Origin: Bacteroidota bacterium
GTDB taxonomy: Bacteria; Bacteroidota; Ignavibacteria; SZUA-365; JAADGX01
DNA: 15,402 nucleotides
Direction: 5' to 3'
Assembly (NCBI GenBank): GCA_027021285.1
Contig: JALUUP010000117.1
Coordinates: forward strand, 1 to 15,402
Positions 1-7,462 of this stretch are shown one piece after another. Both the position numbers and the translations under genes were made by a program. The notes below the pieces were generated by a model, which was not told where the DNA came from, made no database searches, and saw only the letters and a program-made list of their open reading frames with translations. How positions within the stretch are numbered: the first letter of the stretch is position 1; the number at the start of each line of letters is the position of its first letter.

Positions 1-358
1 GGAAAACGGCGAGAACATGTTCTTCGCTTCCCGTCGCCTCAGCGGGATCTTCGAACCCGAGATGGAGCCGCTTGAAAACGCTGCCGGTAAACACCGGGCA
101 CGTTTCGCGCGCATGGTCACACACCGTAATCACGTAATCAAAGGATTGGCCGAGGAAACGGTCAACGTGCGCAGGTGATCCATCGCTGATATCGATACCG
201 ATTTCCTTCATGACCTGCACAGCCCTGGGATGCACTCGCTCGGCCGGTTTGGTTCCCGCGGAATGGACTTCCAGGCTTTCATCCAGGGATTTCAGAATTC
301 CCTCCGCCATCTGGCTGCGACAGGAATTCCCCGTACAAAGAATCAGGATACGTTTCAT
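1..358 (-). CDS. arsC: Arsenate reductase, thioredoxin-coupled LMW-phosphatase type (partial, C-terminus off the left edge)
   Basis: Reduces arsenate to arsenite in the cytoplasm, using a cysteine relay that is recycled by thioredoxin. The frame starts MKRILILCTGNSCRSQMAEG and stays open for 119 codons to the window edge. The P-loop is C8-TGNS-C13-R14-S15; the relay cysteines C80 and C87 have the seven-residue spacing of the family; the acid catalyst is D104 in the motif GFEDPA. Family members are about 130-140 residues, so roughly 15-20 are missing. The ATG at 358 is chosen because it places the P-loop where the family has it; the ATG at 363-361 hits a stop after two codons. No strong ribosome binding site is seen. 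It is on the same strand as the envelope operon but separated from it by a strong terminator, so it probably has its own promoter. The call is firm; other ars genes may lie beyond the edge. Confidence 0.95.
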   Translation of the reverse strand, partial: MKRILILCTGNSCRSQMAEGILKSLDESLEVHSAGTKPAERVHPRAVQVMKEIGIDISDGSPAHVDRFLGQSFDYVITVCDHARETCPVFTGSVFKRLHLGFEDPAEATGSEEHVLAVF

Positions 359-454
359 TTCATATTGTCAAGACAGTTCCAAGAAAACAAGGACGATACA
401 CGCTCCCGACAGCGAGCGAGCCCATGGGTAAAAGTGCCGATATTCCCTGAATGA

Positions 455-494
455 GAAAAGCCCGGCGTTCCAACCAAACGCCGGGCTCATTCTC
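455..494 (-). terminator. Rho-independent terminator after the envelope operon
   Basis: The arms AGCCCGGCGTT (459-469) and AACGCCGGGCT (477-487) form a perfect 11-base-pair GC-rich stem with the seven-base loop 470-476. On the minus strand the stem is followed by a short T run (TTTTCTC). It begins about 20 bases past the stop of the T9SS cargo gene, so it should end the envelope operon and insulate arsC. Confidence 0.9.
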
Positions 495-507
495 GTTTCT
501 GCGAATG

Positions 508-1707
508 CTATTTATTCAGCACCATTCGACGCGTGACGATTTCATTCCCGTTGATCAGCCGGTACAGGTACACACCGGAAGGTAATCCCGCCGCGTTAAA
601 CACGACCTGGTGCTCTCCCTCAGTATAAACCCCCTGAGCAACAACCGAGACCTGGCGGCCCAGCGCATCGTAAACAAGAAGTTGAATGTTGCTCTGCTTG
701 TCGAGGTAGAACCGAATGCTTGTGGATGGATTGAACGGATTGGGATAGTTTTGATCCAATTGCACCGAGTTCGGCAGCGACACATCGCTGATACCCGTCG
801 GTGTGGCAACTGTCAATACGTAGAACGGAAACACCTTGCTGCTGGTCACCGTCACAACGTTGGCATCCGTGTCCAGATTCTGGTTGGGTGCGGGTTTCCA
901 CTGACCGTTGTCATAGCACATGACGACAACGTCGCCTTCATGCCCGCCCATCCCGGCGATCTCTTCATCCGTATAGTGGAAGCGAATTCGCACGTCTCTC
1001 TTGAAGGACATGGAATTGCTGTGCATTCCGCCCATCATGCGACTTCCGCGCGCTTCATATACTTCAACCGTAAACCCGTGTCCGCCGCCATGCCAACCGG
1101 GGAGAGTATCAGCGTCATCGTACCGGCAATACACGGAATCTCTCCGGCCGCCCTGGTGGCCCATGCCCATACCCATGCCCCAGGAGCTGTCCGGGAAATC
1201 GCACCAACTAGTACTGTCGCGATGGTGGTAAATCCTGGTTGTATCGCCGCTGTGCATGCCGCCGACCCATCCACCGGACCAGCCCCACGTATGCGTGCTG
1301 TCGCGCCACGTTTTACCATCAAGTTCCCATACGCAGATGCCCTCCGGGGTCATGTACGTCATTAATCCGCCGGTTACCGTAACCTTATCACCATTGTCGG
1401 GACGCGTTGCGCCGCTGGAAGGTTTGTACCAGGGCGGTCCAAAGTTAAGCTGGTAATCGGCTTTGCTATCCCCGTCGGTATCGAGGAAATATTGTCCCAT
1501 GAAGCAGTTGGCAGTATCGATGATGACGGTTCCGCTCTTGGTGACTTCCTGTAGTGAATCACAATTTCCTCCCATACCCATACCGCCGTGGTCGTCATTT
1601 CCATGATTATTTCCACCTCCGCCACATCCGCCATGTTGAGCGAATGCTGCCATTCCTCCGAACAAGAGGATGAAAGCTGTAGCCGCAATAAGTGTAGGTG
1701 TTTTCAT
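508..1707 (-). CDS. Secreted Gly/Met/His-rich protein with type IX secretion (Por) C-terminal sorting domain
   Basis: 399 residues. A signal peptide (residues 1-23, cut likely at AFA-Q) sends it through Sec. The last ~80 residues are a T9SS type A sorting domain (YPNPFNPSTSIRF at 321-333, YDALGRQV 346-353, GVYLYRL 378-384), so it should cross the outer membrane and be surface-attached or released. Residues 57-135 look like a small beta domain beginning with an acidic motif FLDTDGDSKADY (74-85). Low-complexity Gly/Met/His tracts recur: 25-47, 146-152, 177-187, 204-211, 221-233 and 252-257, with several cysteines (28, 49, 68, 125, 169, 194, 264). Such tracts resemble metal-binding segments, but no metal or function can be assigned. 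Residues 260-302 resemble the beta module that often precedes T9SS tails. It is last in the four-gene operon, 38 bases after the barrel gene, with a good AGGAG site ahead of its ATG. Confidence 0.9.
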   Translation of the reverse strand: MKTPTLIAATAFILLFGGMAAFAQHGGCGGGGNNHGNDDHGGMGMGGNCDSLQEVTKSGTVIIDTANCFMGQYFLDTDGDSKADYQLNFGPPWYKPSSGATRPDNGDKVTVTGGLMTYMTPEGICVWELDGKTWRDSTHTWGWSGGWVGGMHSGDTTRIYHHRDSTSWCDFPDSSWGMGMGMGHQGGRRDSVYCRYDDADTLPGWHGGGHGFTVEVYEARGSRMMGGMHSNSMSFKRDVRIRFHYTDEEIAGMGGHEGDVVVMCYDNGQWKPAPNQNLDTDANVVTVTSSKVFPFYVLTVATPTGISDVSLPNSVQLDQNYPNPFNPSTSIRFYLDKQSNIQLLVYDALGRQVSVVAQGVYTEGEHQVVFNAAGLPSGVYLYRLINGNEIVTRRMVLNK

Positions 1708-1745
1708 AAGTGTTGCTCCTTTCGTAATTGAACTGGTTAAACGAT

Positions 1746-3008
1746 TTAGAAATCTCCGAGTATTCCGATTTGAACCGAGTTTGCGTAGTAATCGAAGAAT
1801 GGGGTGTTCGATTGGTTTCTGACAAAGTAGTACGTCGTATAAACGGAAACCTGGTCAAGCATACCGAAGCCGGGGAATCCCTTCTCCCACCTGATCCAGG
1901 CCAGGAATTCCAGGTCTTTTCTTGCCTCTTCCGACTGCACGTCCGGATCGACTGCGATCACGGGATAGGAATACGTTTTATCGTACACCTCTGTTGACAG
2001 CGTGATTTTCATCGACAAGGGCATCAACTGTGTGAACGTTACCAAACCGCCGGGGCCTTCATAGCTGTAGGGATCATCGAAGAGCTCCTCCTCACCCAGG
2101 TAATCGACGGTGTTCCCGATGTACGATCGTCCGCGGTCGGCAAGGTTAATCCGATGTTCGTATTGAAACCTGATGCCGGCCTTCTCCCACAACGATTGTG
2201 CGACCCGAAAACGCACCACCGCCTGGTTGCTCGAAGGATTGTCGTACACGAGGTAATGCACGTCCTCGTTGCTTCCCGCGTAATGCCGGCGCATCCCGTT
2301 CCATTCATCCTCCATGTGGGAATTACCACCGATGTTATCACCACCGCCCATGCCGCCATGGCCCATCCCTCCGCCGGGCATTCCACCCCCGTCAGTGTTG
2401 TCGTTGTTTACAACGCTGAGTGACGAGTAGTTTTTCACGCCGTAATCCATGCTGAGGCGCACACTCGTGCGGGTCTGGAAAGAAATCGAAAAGGCCAGTG
2501 AGGCGTAGTGCTCGATATAGCTGAGATCGTTGAAATCCGGATACCGTCGCTGGCGAAGTTGGTATGATCCGGTGAGGAAACTCGTTTGCGTGAAGTTGTG
2601 CCGAACCCTGGCCCGACCCAACCATTGGGTGTAATCATAGTACGAATAGGAACTCCGGTCAAAACGACTGCTGGCTCCCGCGTACAAAGTGAGCGTGGTT
2701 ACGGCATTGTCTTGCAGTTGCGCGTAGTACATCGCTCCCAGGTTGTGTACCGTGTAATTTCTTTCTGCGTAAGACTGGAACATGGAGCCATACCCGCTGT
2801 ACTGCAAGAGCCAGTTCTCACCGGGTTCGTACCCAAGTTTTAACGAAGCGAGCCCGGCTCCGTCATTCGTGAAATTCGCGCTGCGAAAGAGGTTGTCGGA
2901 ATAACCTCCGGCGACGGAAACCGAACCGTAGACCTGGGCCAGTGAAGCCGTGACCAGAAACATGTTCAGGGTCAGCAACATGACAAGAATTTCCACTGTT
3001 CTTTTCAT
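1746..3008 (-). CDS. Outer-membrane beta-barrel protein with a Gly/Met/His-rich loop
   Basis: 420 residues from the chosen start. A signal peptide (1-25, cut near SLA-Q) is followed by alternating aromatic and polar segments typical of transmembrane beta strands, ending in Phe (ILGDF), the usual outer-membrane assembly signal. Around residues 203-250 a long insert is dominated by Gly, Met and His (GGGMPGGGMGHGGMGGG at 207-223), very likely an exposed loop, and its composition mirrors the downstream T9SS protein. The frame is open 19 codons further upstream, but the ATG at 3008 has a perfect GGAGG eight bases away and starts the signal peptide. It also overlaps the previous gene's stop as ATGA, which implies translational coupling. 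No specific family is recognised. It could be a porin, a channel or an anchor for the secreted partners; function is unassigned. Confidence 0.85.
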   Translation of the reverse strand: MKRTVEILVMLLTLNMFLVTASLAQVYGSVSVAGGYSDNLFRSANFTNDGAGLASLKLGYEPGENWLLQYSGYGSMFQSYAERNYTVHNLGAMYYAQLQDNAVTTLTLYAGASSRFDRSSYSYYDYTQWLGRARVRHNFTQTSFLTGSYQLRQRRYPDFNDLSYIEHYASLAFSISFQTRTSVRLSMDYGVKNYSSLSVVNNDNTDGGGMPGGGMGHGGMGGGDNIGGNSHMEDEWNGMRRHYAGSNEDVHYLVYDNPSSNQAVVRFRVAQSLWEKAGIRFQYEHRINLADRGRSYIGNTVDYLGEEELFDDPYSYEGPGGLVTFTQLMPLSMKITLSTEVYDKTYSYPVIAVDPDVQSEEARKDLEFLAWIRWEKGFPGFGMLDQVSVYTTYYFVRNQSNTPFFDYYANSVQIGILGDF

Positions 3009-3394
3009 CGCATGTGCCTCCATGAACCCGAGCGTCGCTTGTTGCCGACTCCCATGCCTTCGCACCGGTTGTCGTTTATTCCATCACCGTCCATGTCAAT
3101 GAAATGATCCCGCATCCGCTGGTGCGCCTCCTTGTGTTCTCCCTTGTGCTCCATTTTCCCTTGTTCCATGCGATCGTCGATACCATCTCCGTTTTCATCG
3201 ATGAAACCCCGGAATTCCATTCTTTTTTCGTTTTTAACCTGGGACTTTTTCATGTCCACCTTTTGCTGGTGAACCTTCTTTCCCGACTGCTCTCCGGCAC
3301 CCTTACGTTCCTGGGCCAATCCGGAAGACGCAAAAAGAACAACTCCCAGTGCTGAAGCGAAGAGAAGTCGCGCTATGTAGCGAAACCGTTTCAT
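3005..3394 (-). CDS. Small secreted protein with two DxDxDG-type calcium-binding-like motifs
   Basis: 129 residues with a signal peptide (1-27, likely cut at GLA-Q), then a Lys/Gln/Glu-rich, probably unstructured region (29-62). Two copies of an acidic loop follow: FIDENGDGIDD (64-74) and FIDMDGDGIND (98-108). These match the DxDxDG pattern of EF-hand-like or dockerin/thrombospondin-3 type calcium loops, although no flanking helices of a true EF hand are evident. The tail is basic and contains one Cys and several His and Met. It overlaps the upstream gene by ATGA (3394-3391) and the downstream gene by ATGA (3008-3005), so it is the middle of a coupled operon. It may bind calcium or another divalent metal in the periplasm or outside the cell; that is inference. 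No named family recognised. Confidence 0.8.
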   Translation of the reverse strand: MKRFRYIARLLFASALGVVLFASSGLAQERKGAGEQSGKKVHQQKVDMKKSQVKNEKRMEFRGFIDENGDGIDDRMEQGKMEHKGEHKEAHQRMRDHFIDMDGDGINDNRCEGMGVGNKRRSGSWRHMR

Positions 3395-3735
3395 TTTTGG
3401 ATTGATCCCGCTTGCCGACGCGAGTGATGTGCTCCATCATGTCCTTGCTGTCCATCATGACCACGCCGGTTACCGCGTCCGCAACGCCCCATGTGACGAT
3501 CATCATTCCGGTCGTAATCGCGCCGATGCATGCGCCTCCGCTCATTCTGCCTGTCGCACACACCGTCGCCGTCTTCGTCGATGTAATTCTGGCCCACGTG
3601 GTCTTGATTTGCTGGAGAGGATAACTCCGTCTTTGTTTTATCCTGATTCATCTGAGCTTTGTCCTGCGCATTCGCCTGGAGTGCCAATCCGAGCGCTATC
3701 GCGACAAGGAACAATGTAAACGATGTCTGTTTCAT
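3391..3735 (-). CDS. Small secreted Arg/His/Asp-rich protein with one DxDxDG motif
   Basis: 114 residues from the ATG at 3735. Signal peptide 1-23 (cut likely at ANA-Q), a polar linker, the acidic loop YIDEDGDGVCD (51-61), then a C-terminal half dominated by Arg, His, Asp and Gly. The open frame runs upstream to 3906, but the ATG at 3735 is preferred: it has an AAAGGAC site just upstream and begins a canonical signal peptide, and the longer form would overlay a promoter-like region with no signal peptide at its start. It is the first gene of the envelope operon. Its stop overlaps the next start as ATGA. The charged tail could bind metal ions or polyanions; no function is assigned and no family is recognised. 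Confidence 0.75.
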   Translation of the reverse strand: MKQTSFTLFLVAIALGLALQANAQDKAQMNQDKTKTELSSPANQDHVGQNYIDEDGDGVCDRQNERRRMHRRDYDRNDDRHMGRCGRGNRRGHDGQQGHDGAHHSRRQAGSIQK

Positions 3736-3788
3736 GGTACCGTGTCCTTTTATGTATGCTTCGTCCAACTTCATGACCTTCTCACATG

Positions 3789-3805
3789 ACGGAAAATCGT
3801 GCCAA
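3789..3805 (-). promoter_or_regulatory. Candidate sigma54-type promoter of the envelope operon
   Basis: The minus strand reads TTGGCACG (3805-3798), a perfect -24 box, followed by ATTTTCCGT, where the -12 box should have GC but shows CCG; the -12 half is therefore poor. It lies 54 bases before the small secreted gene at 3735 and just after an NtrC-type sigma54 activator gene, which raises its plausibility. One such 8-mer could occur by chance in 15 kb, so it remains a candidate. Confidence 0.4.
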
Positions 3806-3865
3806 AACCTAAATCGTACAAAATGAGCCGAAAAGCACTGTTTTGGATGGCATACAACGTTGGCT

Positions 3866-3895
3866 TCGGCAAATCCGTCGAGATGACTCGGCAAA
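3866..3895 (-). repeat. 22-base-spaced direct repeat, candidate activator (UAS) site
   Basis: TTTGCCGA occurs twice on the minus strand (3895-3888 and 3873-3866) with a period of 22 bases, about two helical turns, so both copies would face the same side of the DNA. The pair lies roughly 60-95 bases upstream of the candidate -24 box, a usual place for binding sites of NtrC-type activators. Such sites are more often inverted than direct repeats, which weakens the call. Confidence 0.35.
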
Positions 3896-3964
3896 ATTGT
3901 CGACAAACAACTGAAAACTGATTATTGTCGGGGGAGTGCGATGAAGAGAAAAATGGATGAACCG

Positions 3965-5317
3965 TTACAAGCCCAGCTTTCCCATCTTGTACCGGAGATT
4001 GCGTTCGGAAATCCCCAGCAGGCGCGCAGCCTGGACCTGGTTGCCGTTCGTCTCATCCAGTGCCCGGCGTATCATGGATTTTTCAATTTCCGCCACCGTT
4101 TGTTTCAAGTCCCCAAGAGGAGGTAACGTGGATGGTTCCGTGCTTTCATTCCCCATTTCGGGAGGAAGGTCGGAGGTGGTGATGAGGTCGCCGCGCGTCA
4201 TCACGACCGCTCGCTGAATGACGTTCTCCAGTTCACGAATGTTGCCGGGAAAATCATACCGCAGGAGCATCTCCATGGCTTCGCGCGAGATGCCCTGCAC
4301 CTCTTTCCCGGTCATTTCACCGTACTTCCGGATGAAATGATGCACGAGGGGTGGAATATCGACCTTGCGTTTGCGAAGAGGTGGGATAAAGATGGGTACT
4401 ACGTTGAGACGGTAAAACAAGTCTTCACGGAATTCTCCCTCGCGAATGAGCTCTTCCAGATTCCTGTTCGTAGCCGCCACGATACGGACGTTCAGCTCGA
4501 TTGTCTCATCGCCGCCGACCCGCTCGATCGTTCCAAACTGGAGGGCCCGCAGAAGCTTTACCTGTACCTGGGGCGGGATATCTCCAACCTCATCAACAAA
4601 CAGCGTTCCCCCGTTGGCTTGCTCGAATTTTCCGATCCGTTGGCGGTCCGCACCGGTGAACGAACCTTTCTCGTGACCGAAGAGCTCGCTCTCCAGCAGT
4701 GTTTCCGGGAGAGCCGCGCAATTGACCACCACGAACGGTTTATCCCTCCGGTTGCTGGCGTGGTAAATGGCGCGAGCGATCAGCTCCTTACCCGTTCCGC
4801 TTTCCCCCCGGATCAAGACCGTGGCGTCGCTGGCGGCCACGCGCGCGGCGGTGTTCAGCACTTCTTCCATTTCACCGCTCTGAGACACAATTCCTTCGAA
4901 CGAGTATTTCTTTTCGAGTTGCTTGCGAAGTTCGCGGTTTTCCCGCACCAGGTGCGAGCGTTCGATTCCCCGCCGAACCAGGATGAGCAGCTCGTCGAGA
5001 TCCACGGGCTTCTGGATGTATTCGAACGCGCCCGCTTTCATGGCTTCAACCGCGTTCTCGACGCTCCCGTAAGCGGTCATGATGATCACGGGAATATCCG
5101 GGTTGATGGAATGGACTTCCTTGAGAAGTTCCAACCCGCTGAGATCGGGCATCTTGAAATCCGTGCAAATCACATCGACCGTGTGGGTCCTGACCCACTC
5201 CAACGCTTCTGTCCCGGAGCCTGCGCTTTTCGTTTCATATCCCTTCTTGCGCAGGAACCCGGCCAGCGATTCGCGCTGGGCTTTCTCGTCGTCAACAATA
5301 AGCACGGTCAATTTCAT
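3965..5317 (-). CDS. NtrC-family sigma54-dependent response regulator
   Basis: 450 residues with the full three-domain layout. The receiver domain (1-120) has acidic pocket D9-D10, phospho-acceptor D53, T81 and K103-P104. The AAA+ domain (about 143-370) has Walker A GESGTGKE (171-178), a sigma54-contact loop GSFTGA (218-223, the Ser variant of GAFTGA), Walker B LFVDE (239-243) and the arginine-rich FREDLFYRLNV segment. A Fis-type helix-turn-helix occupies about 423-450 (NQVQAARLLGISERNLRYKM). It should remodel sigma54 polymerase at target promoters once phosphorylated. It is 68 bases after the histidine kinase gene, its likely partner, with an AAAGG site before the ATG. The sequence does not reveal the stimulus; the adjacent envelope operon is the obvious candidate target. 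It resembles the AtoC/ZraR class, but a specific name is not justified. Confidence 0.96.
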   Translation of the reverse strand: MKLTVLIVDDEKAQRESLAGFLRKKGYETKSAGSGTEALEWVRTHTVDVICTDFKMPDLSGLELLKEVHSINPDIPVIIMTAYGSVENAVEAMKAGAFEYIQKPVDLDELLILVRRGIERSHLVRENRELRKQLEKKYSFEGIVSQSGEMEEVLNTAARVAASDATVLIRGESGTGKELIARAIYHASNRRDKPFVVVNCAALPETLLESELFGHEKGSFTGADRQRIGKFEQANGGTLFVDEVGDIPPQVQVKLLRALQFGTIERVGGDETIELNVRIVAATNRNLEELIREGEFREDLFYRLNVVPIFIPPLRKRKVDIPPLVHHFIRKYGEMTGKEVQGISREAMEMLLRYDFPGNIRELENVIQRAVVMTRGDLITTSDLPPEMGNESTEPSTLPPLGDLKQTVAEIEKSMIRRALDETNGNQVQAARLLGISERNLRYKMGKLGL

Positions 5318-5385
5318 GGCATACCTTTCTTCGTGTTACCATCCGTATGATGCGCCTTCAGCGCTTTCGATTCTTTCGTTCCATT

Positions 5386-7431
5386 TCAACCTTCGGCCGG
5401 GCTGCCGGTCCTTCGCGGAAGAGTGATAACAAACTCCGTCCCCGTTCCTTCTTCGCTCTCGACAGTGATGTCGCCGCCATGTTCGCTGATGATCTGGTGG
5501 ACGATGCTCAAGCCCAACCCCGTCCCCGCCGACCTGGTGGAAAAATAGAGGTTGAAAATTTTCGATATGTGTTTCGCCGGGATTCCCTTCCCCGTGTCTC
5601 GCACGGTGATGACCACCCGGTCGCGTTCCACCGCGCCGGTAACGTCAATCCGGTCACCGTGCGCGCAGGCTTCGATAGCGTTTTGCACAAGGTTGAGAAG
5701 CACCTGCTGCATACGGTTCACGTCCACGGTGATATCGCCATCCCGGAGAACGGTGAGTTCGAGGTGAACACCGGCGTGCGCGGCCTGGCTTTCAAGTGCC
5801 TTGATTTCCGATTGGAGAAGTTCCCGCAGCGAAACCCGGCCGAGGGTCAGCGGCCTGGGACGCGCGAACTCAAGGAATTGCTGGATGATCTCGTTTACGC
5901 GCTGGACTTCCTGCCGCACCGTCTGAACCAGCTCGTGAAATTCCTCCTCGTCTTCCCTGGGCGAAAACTCGTGTGCGAACCGCTGGGCAATGACCCCAAT
6001 GGCATTCAGGGGATTTCGTATTTCGTGCGCCACGCCGGCGGCGAGTTCTCCCATGGCGCTCAGCTTTTCCCTGCGCTGCAATTCCTCCTGTACGCGCCGC
6101 TGTTCGGTAAGGTCCTTGATCACGGCCACAACCGTGTTGACGCCGCCATCCGTGTCGTGAATGATGGAAGTGCTGATACCGGCGATGATATCCCTTTCGC
6201 CGAGCGAATACGATCGCTCTTCGTATTCGATGGGCTTCCCCGTGCGCAGCGTTTCTTCGATGCTGGAAGTGTCGGGAATGACGGCACGGCAGGTCTTGCC
6301 CAACACCGAGTCCGAATTCACACCGAACAGCTTTTCAGCCGCCTTGTTGAACACCAAGATCTTGCCCGTGTTGTCTGCCGCGACCACGCCGTCCGCCATG
6401 TTGTCCAAAACGCGGTCCGTATAACTGCGAACCACGCGATGTTCCTCCTGAAGGATCTGGTACCGCTGCCGCACGAGAAGAAAACCGAAGGCCAGGCCGC
6501 CCAGTACCACGACAATGAGTGCCATAACGATCATGCGGTTGCGCCCGCGAAGAAGAATCGCCTGCGTACGTCGTGTCGAAAGCCCGATGCGAGTAAGCGC
6601 GAAGAATTCTCCTTCAATGTACAGGGGACGCACGACCTCCAGGACCTCCCGCCCCTGGTACGTAACCTGATGCGCCAAAAGCGTGTCCCCGGCCAGGGCG
6701 GGCTGCAGAAACGGATCGCCCCCGATGGAGCTCATTTCCTTCACTCCTCGGCTGGCGGAAATAATCCCGTACTCGTCCTGGAGCACGACGTATTCTATCT
6801 GGGGGTTTCGCCCAATATCCTGGATGTACCGGCCCAACCCGATACGTTTCCGGAAGCGGAGAATATGCTCGGCGTTCAACCCGGCCAGGATGAAGCCGGA
6901 GCGGTGTGGTCTCCTGAATGCCACAAGATACTGCCTCCTGCCCACAACGGGATTGTTCCATGTTCCCAAATCGACCCATTCCTTTCCGTCCCGGTTCACT
7001 ACCTGGATAGAGTCCAGCAGTTCTTGATGAAGGAGTGCATCCCGGGTGACGCCGGCGACAGAGGATATGATGATCCGTCCGTTTCGGTCTCCCACGGCCA
7101 GGAAATCCACGTCCGCCCGTTCCACGTGGCGCTTCAGAACCGGGCCCGTCAATGCCCCGAATTGCTCCAGATCCGATACATGGGCGCATACGATCACGAG
7201 TTTTTCCGTCAGGAGACGCTGGAACTCGTTCGAGGACAACAGGTTGATCTCGCTGGCCGTGTTGAGGGCTTCGATGAGCGTTGCGCCTTCCGCCTCCAAC
7301 GACGACCGGAGGTCCCGCCGGCTTTCCTGGAGTTCGTTGTAACCGAACCAAACCATAAGAACGGCGAGCACGATGATGCCGACAAGAAGGAACTTGACGG
7401 GACGAGAAAGCGACTGCGGAAACATCTTCAT
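5386..7431 (-). CDS. Membrane sensor histidine kinase with extracytoplasmic sensor and PAS domain
   Basis: 681 residues from the ATG at 7431. TM1 lies at about 11-30, an extracytoplasmic sensor region at 31-298, TM2 at 299-320, a PAS domain at about 335-445 (VLDNMADGVVAADNTGKI), a HisKA domain with H469 in AAGVAHEIRNPLNA, and a HATPase domain with N-box N584 (NLVQNAIEA), G1 DTGKGIP (612-618) and G2 GTGLGLS (636-642). All catalytic boxes are intact, so it should autophosphorylate on H469 and pass phosphate to D53 of the NtrC-type regulator encoded next. The open frame reaches 7512 but that part overlaps gmhA and encodes no sensible start; starts at 7431 or 7425 both put TM1 near the N-terminus, and neither has a strong Shine-Dalgarno. 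The sensor domain belongs to no family I can name, though its shape is like the double-Cache type. The ligand is unknown. Confidence 0.93.
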   Translation of the reverse strand: MKMFPQSLSRPVKFLLVGIIVLAVLMVWFGYNELQESRRDLRSSLEAEGATLIEALNTASEINLLSSNEFQRLLTEKLVIVCAHVSDLEQFGALTGPVLKRHVERADVDFLAVGDRNGRIIISSVAGVTRDALLHQELLDSIQVVNRDGKEWVDLGTWNNPVVGRRQYLVAFRRPHRSGFILAGLNAEHILRFRKRIGLGRYIQDIGRNPQIEYVVLQDEYGIISASRGVKEMSSIGGDPFLQPALAGDTLLAHQVTYQGREVLEVVRPLYIEGEFFALTRIGLSTRRTQAILLRGRNRMIVMALIVVVLGGLAFGFLLVRQRYQILQEEHRVVRSYTDRVLDNMADGVVAADNTGKILVFNKAAEKLFGVNSDSVLGKTCRAVIPDTSSIEETLRTGKPIEYEERSYSLGERDIIAGISTSIIHDTDGGVNTVVAVIKDLTEQRRVQEELQRREKLSAMGELAAGVAHEIRNPLNAIGVIAQRFAHEFSPREDEEEFHELVQTVRQEVQRVNEIIQQFLEFARPRPLTLGRVSLRELLQSEIKALESQAAHAGVHLELTVLRDGDITVDVNRMQQVLLNLVQNAIEACAHGDRIDVTGAVERDRVVITVRDTGKGIPAKHISKIFNLYFSTRSAGTGLGLSIVHQIISEHGGDITVESEEGTGTEFVITLPRRTGSPAEG

Positions 7432-7462
7432 GACACGGAATTGAGATGGATGCCCATACCGG

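Noticed and set aside
380..420. Short dyad CGCTCCCGACAGCGAGCG upstream of arsC as an ArsR operator
   Set aside because: The arms pair only partly and do not resemble a known ArsR site; no regulator gene is visible nearby.
3736..3906. 57-residue N-terminal extension of the first envelope gene
   Set aside because: It would hide the signal peptide inside the protein and overlay the promoter-like region; the ATG at 3735 has its own ribosome site.
4337..5350. 337-codon open frame on the plus strand opposite the NtrC-type regulator
   Set aside because: Shadow of an intact regulator gene; no domain, signal peptide or start context.
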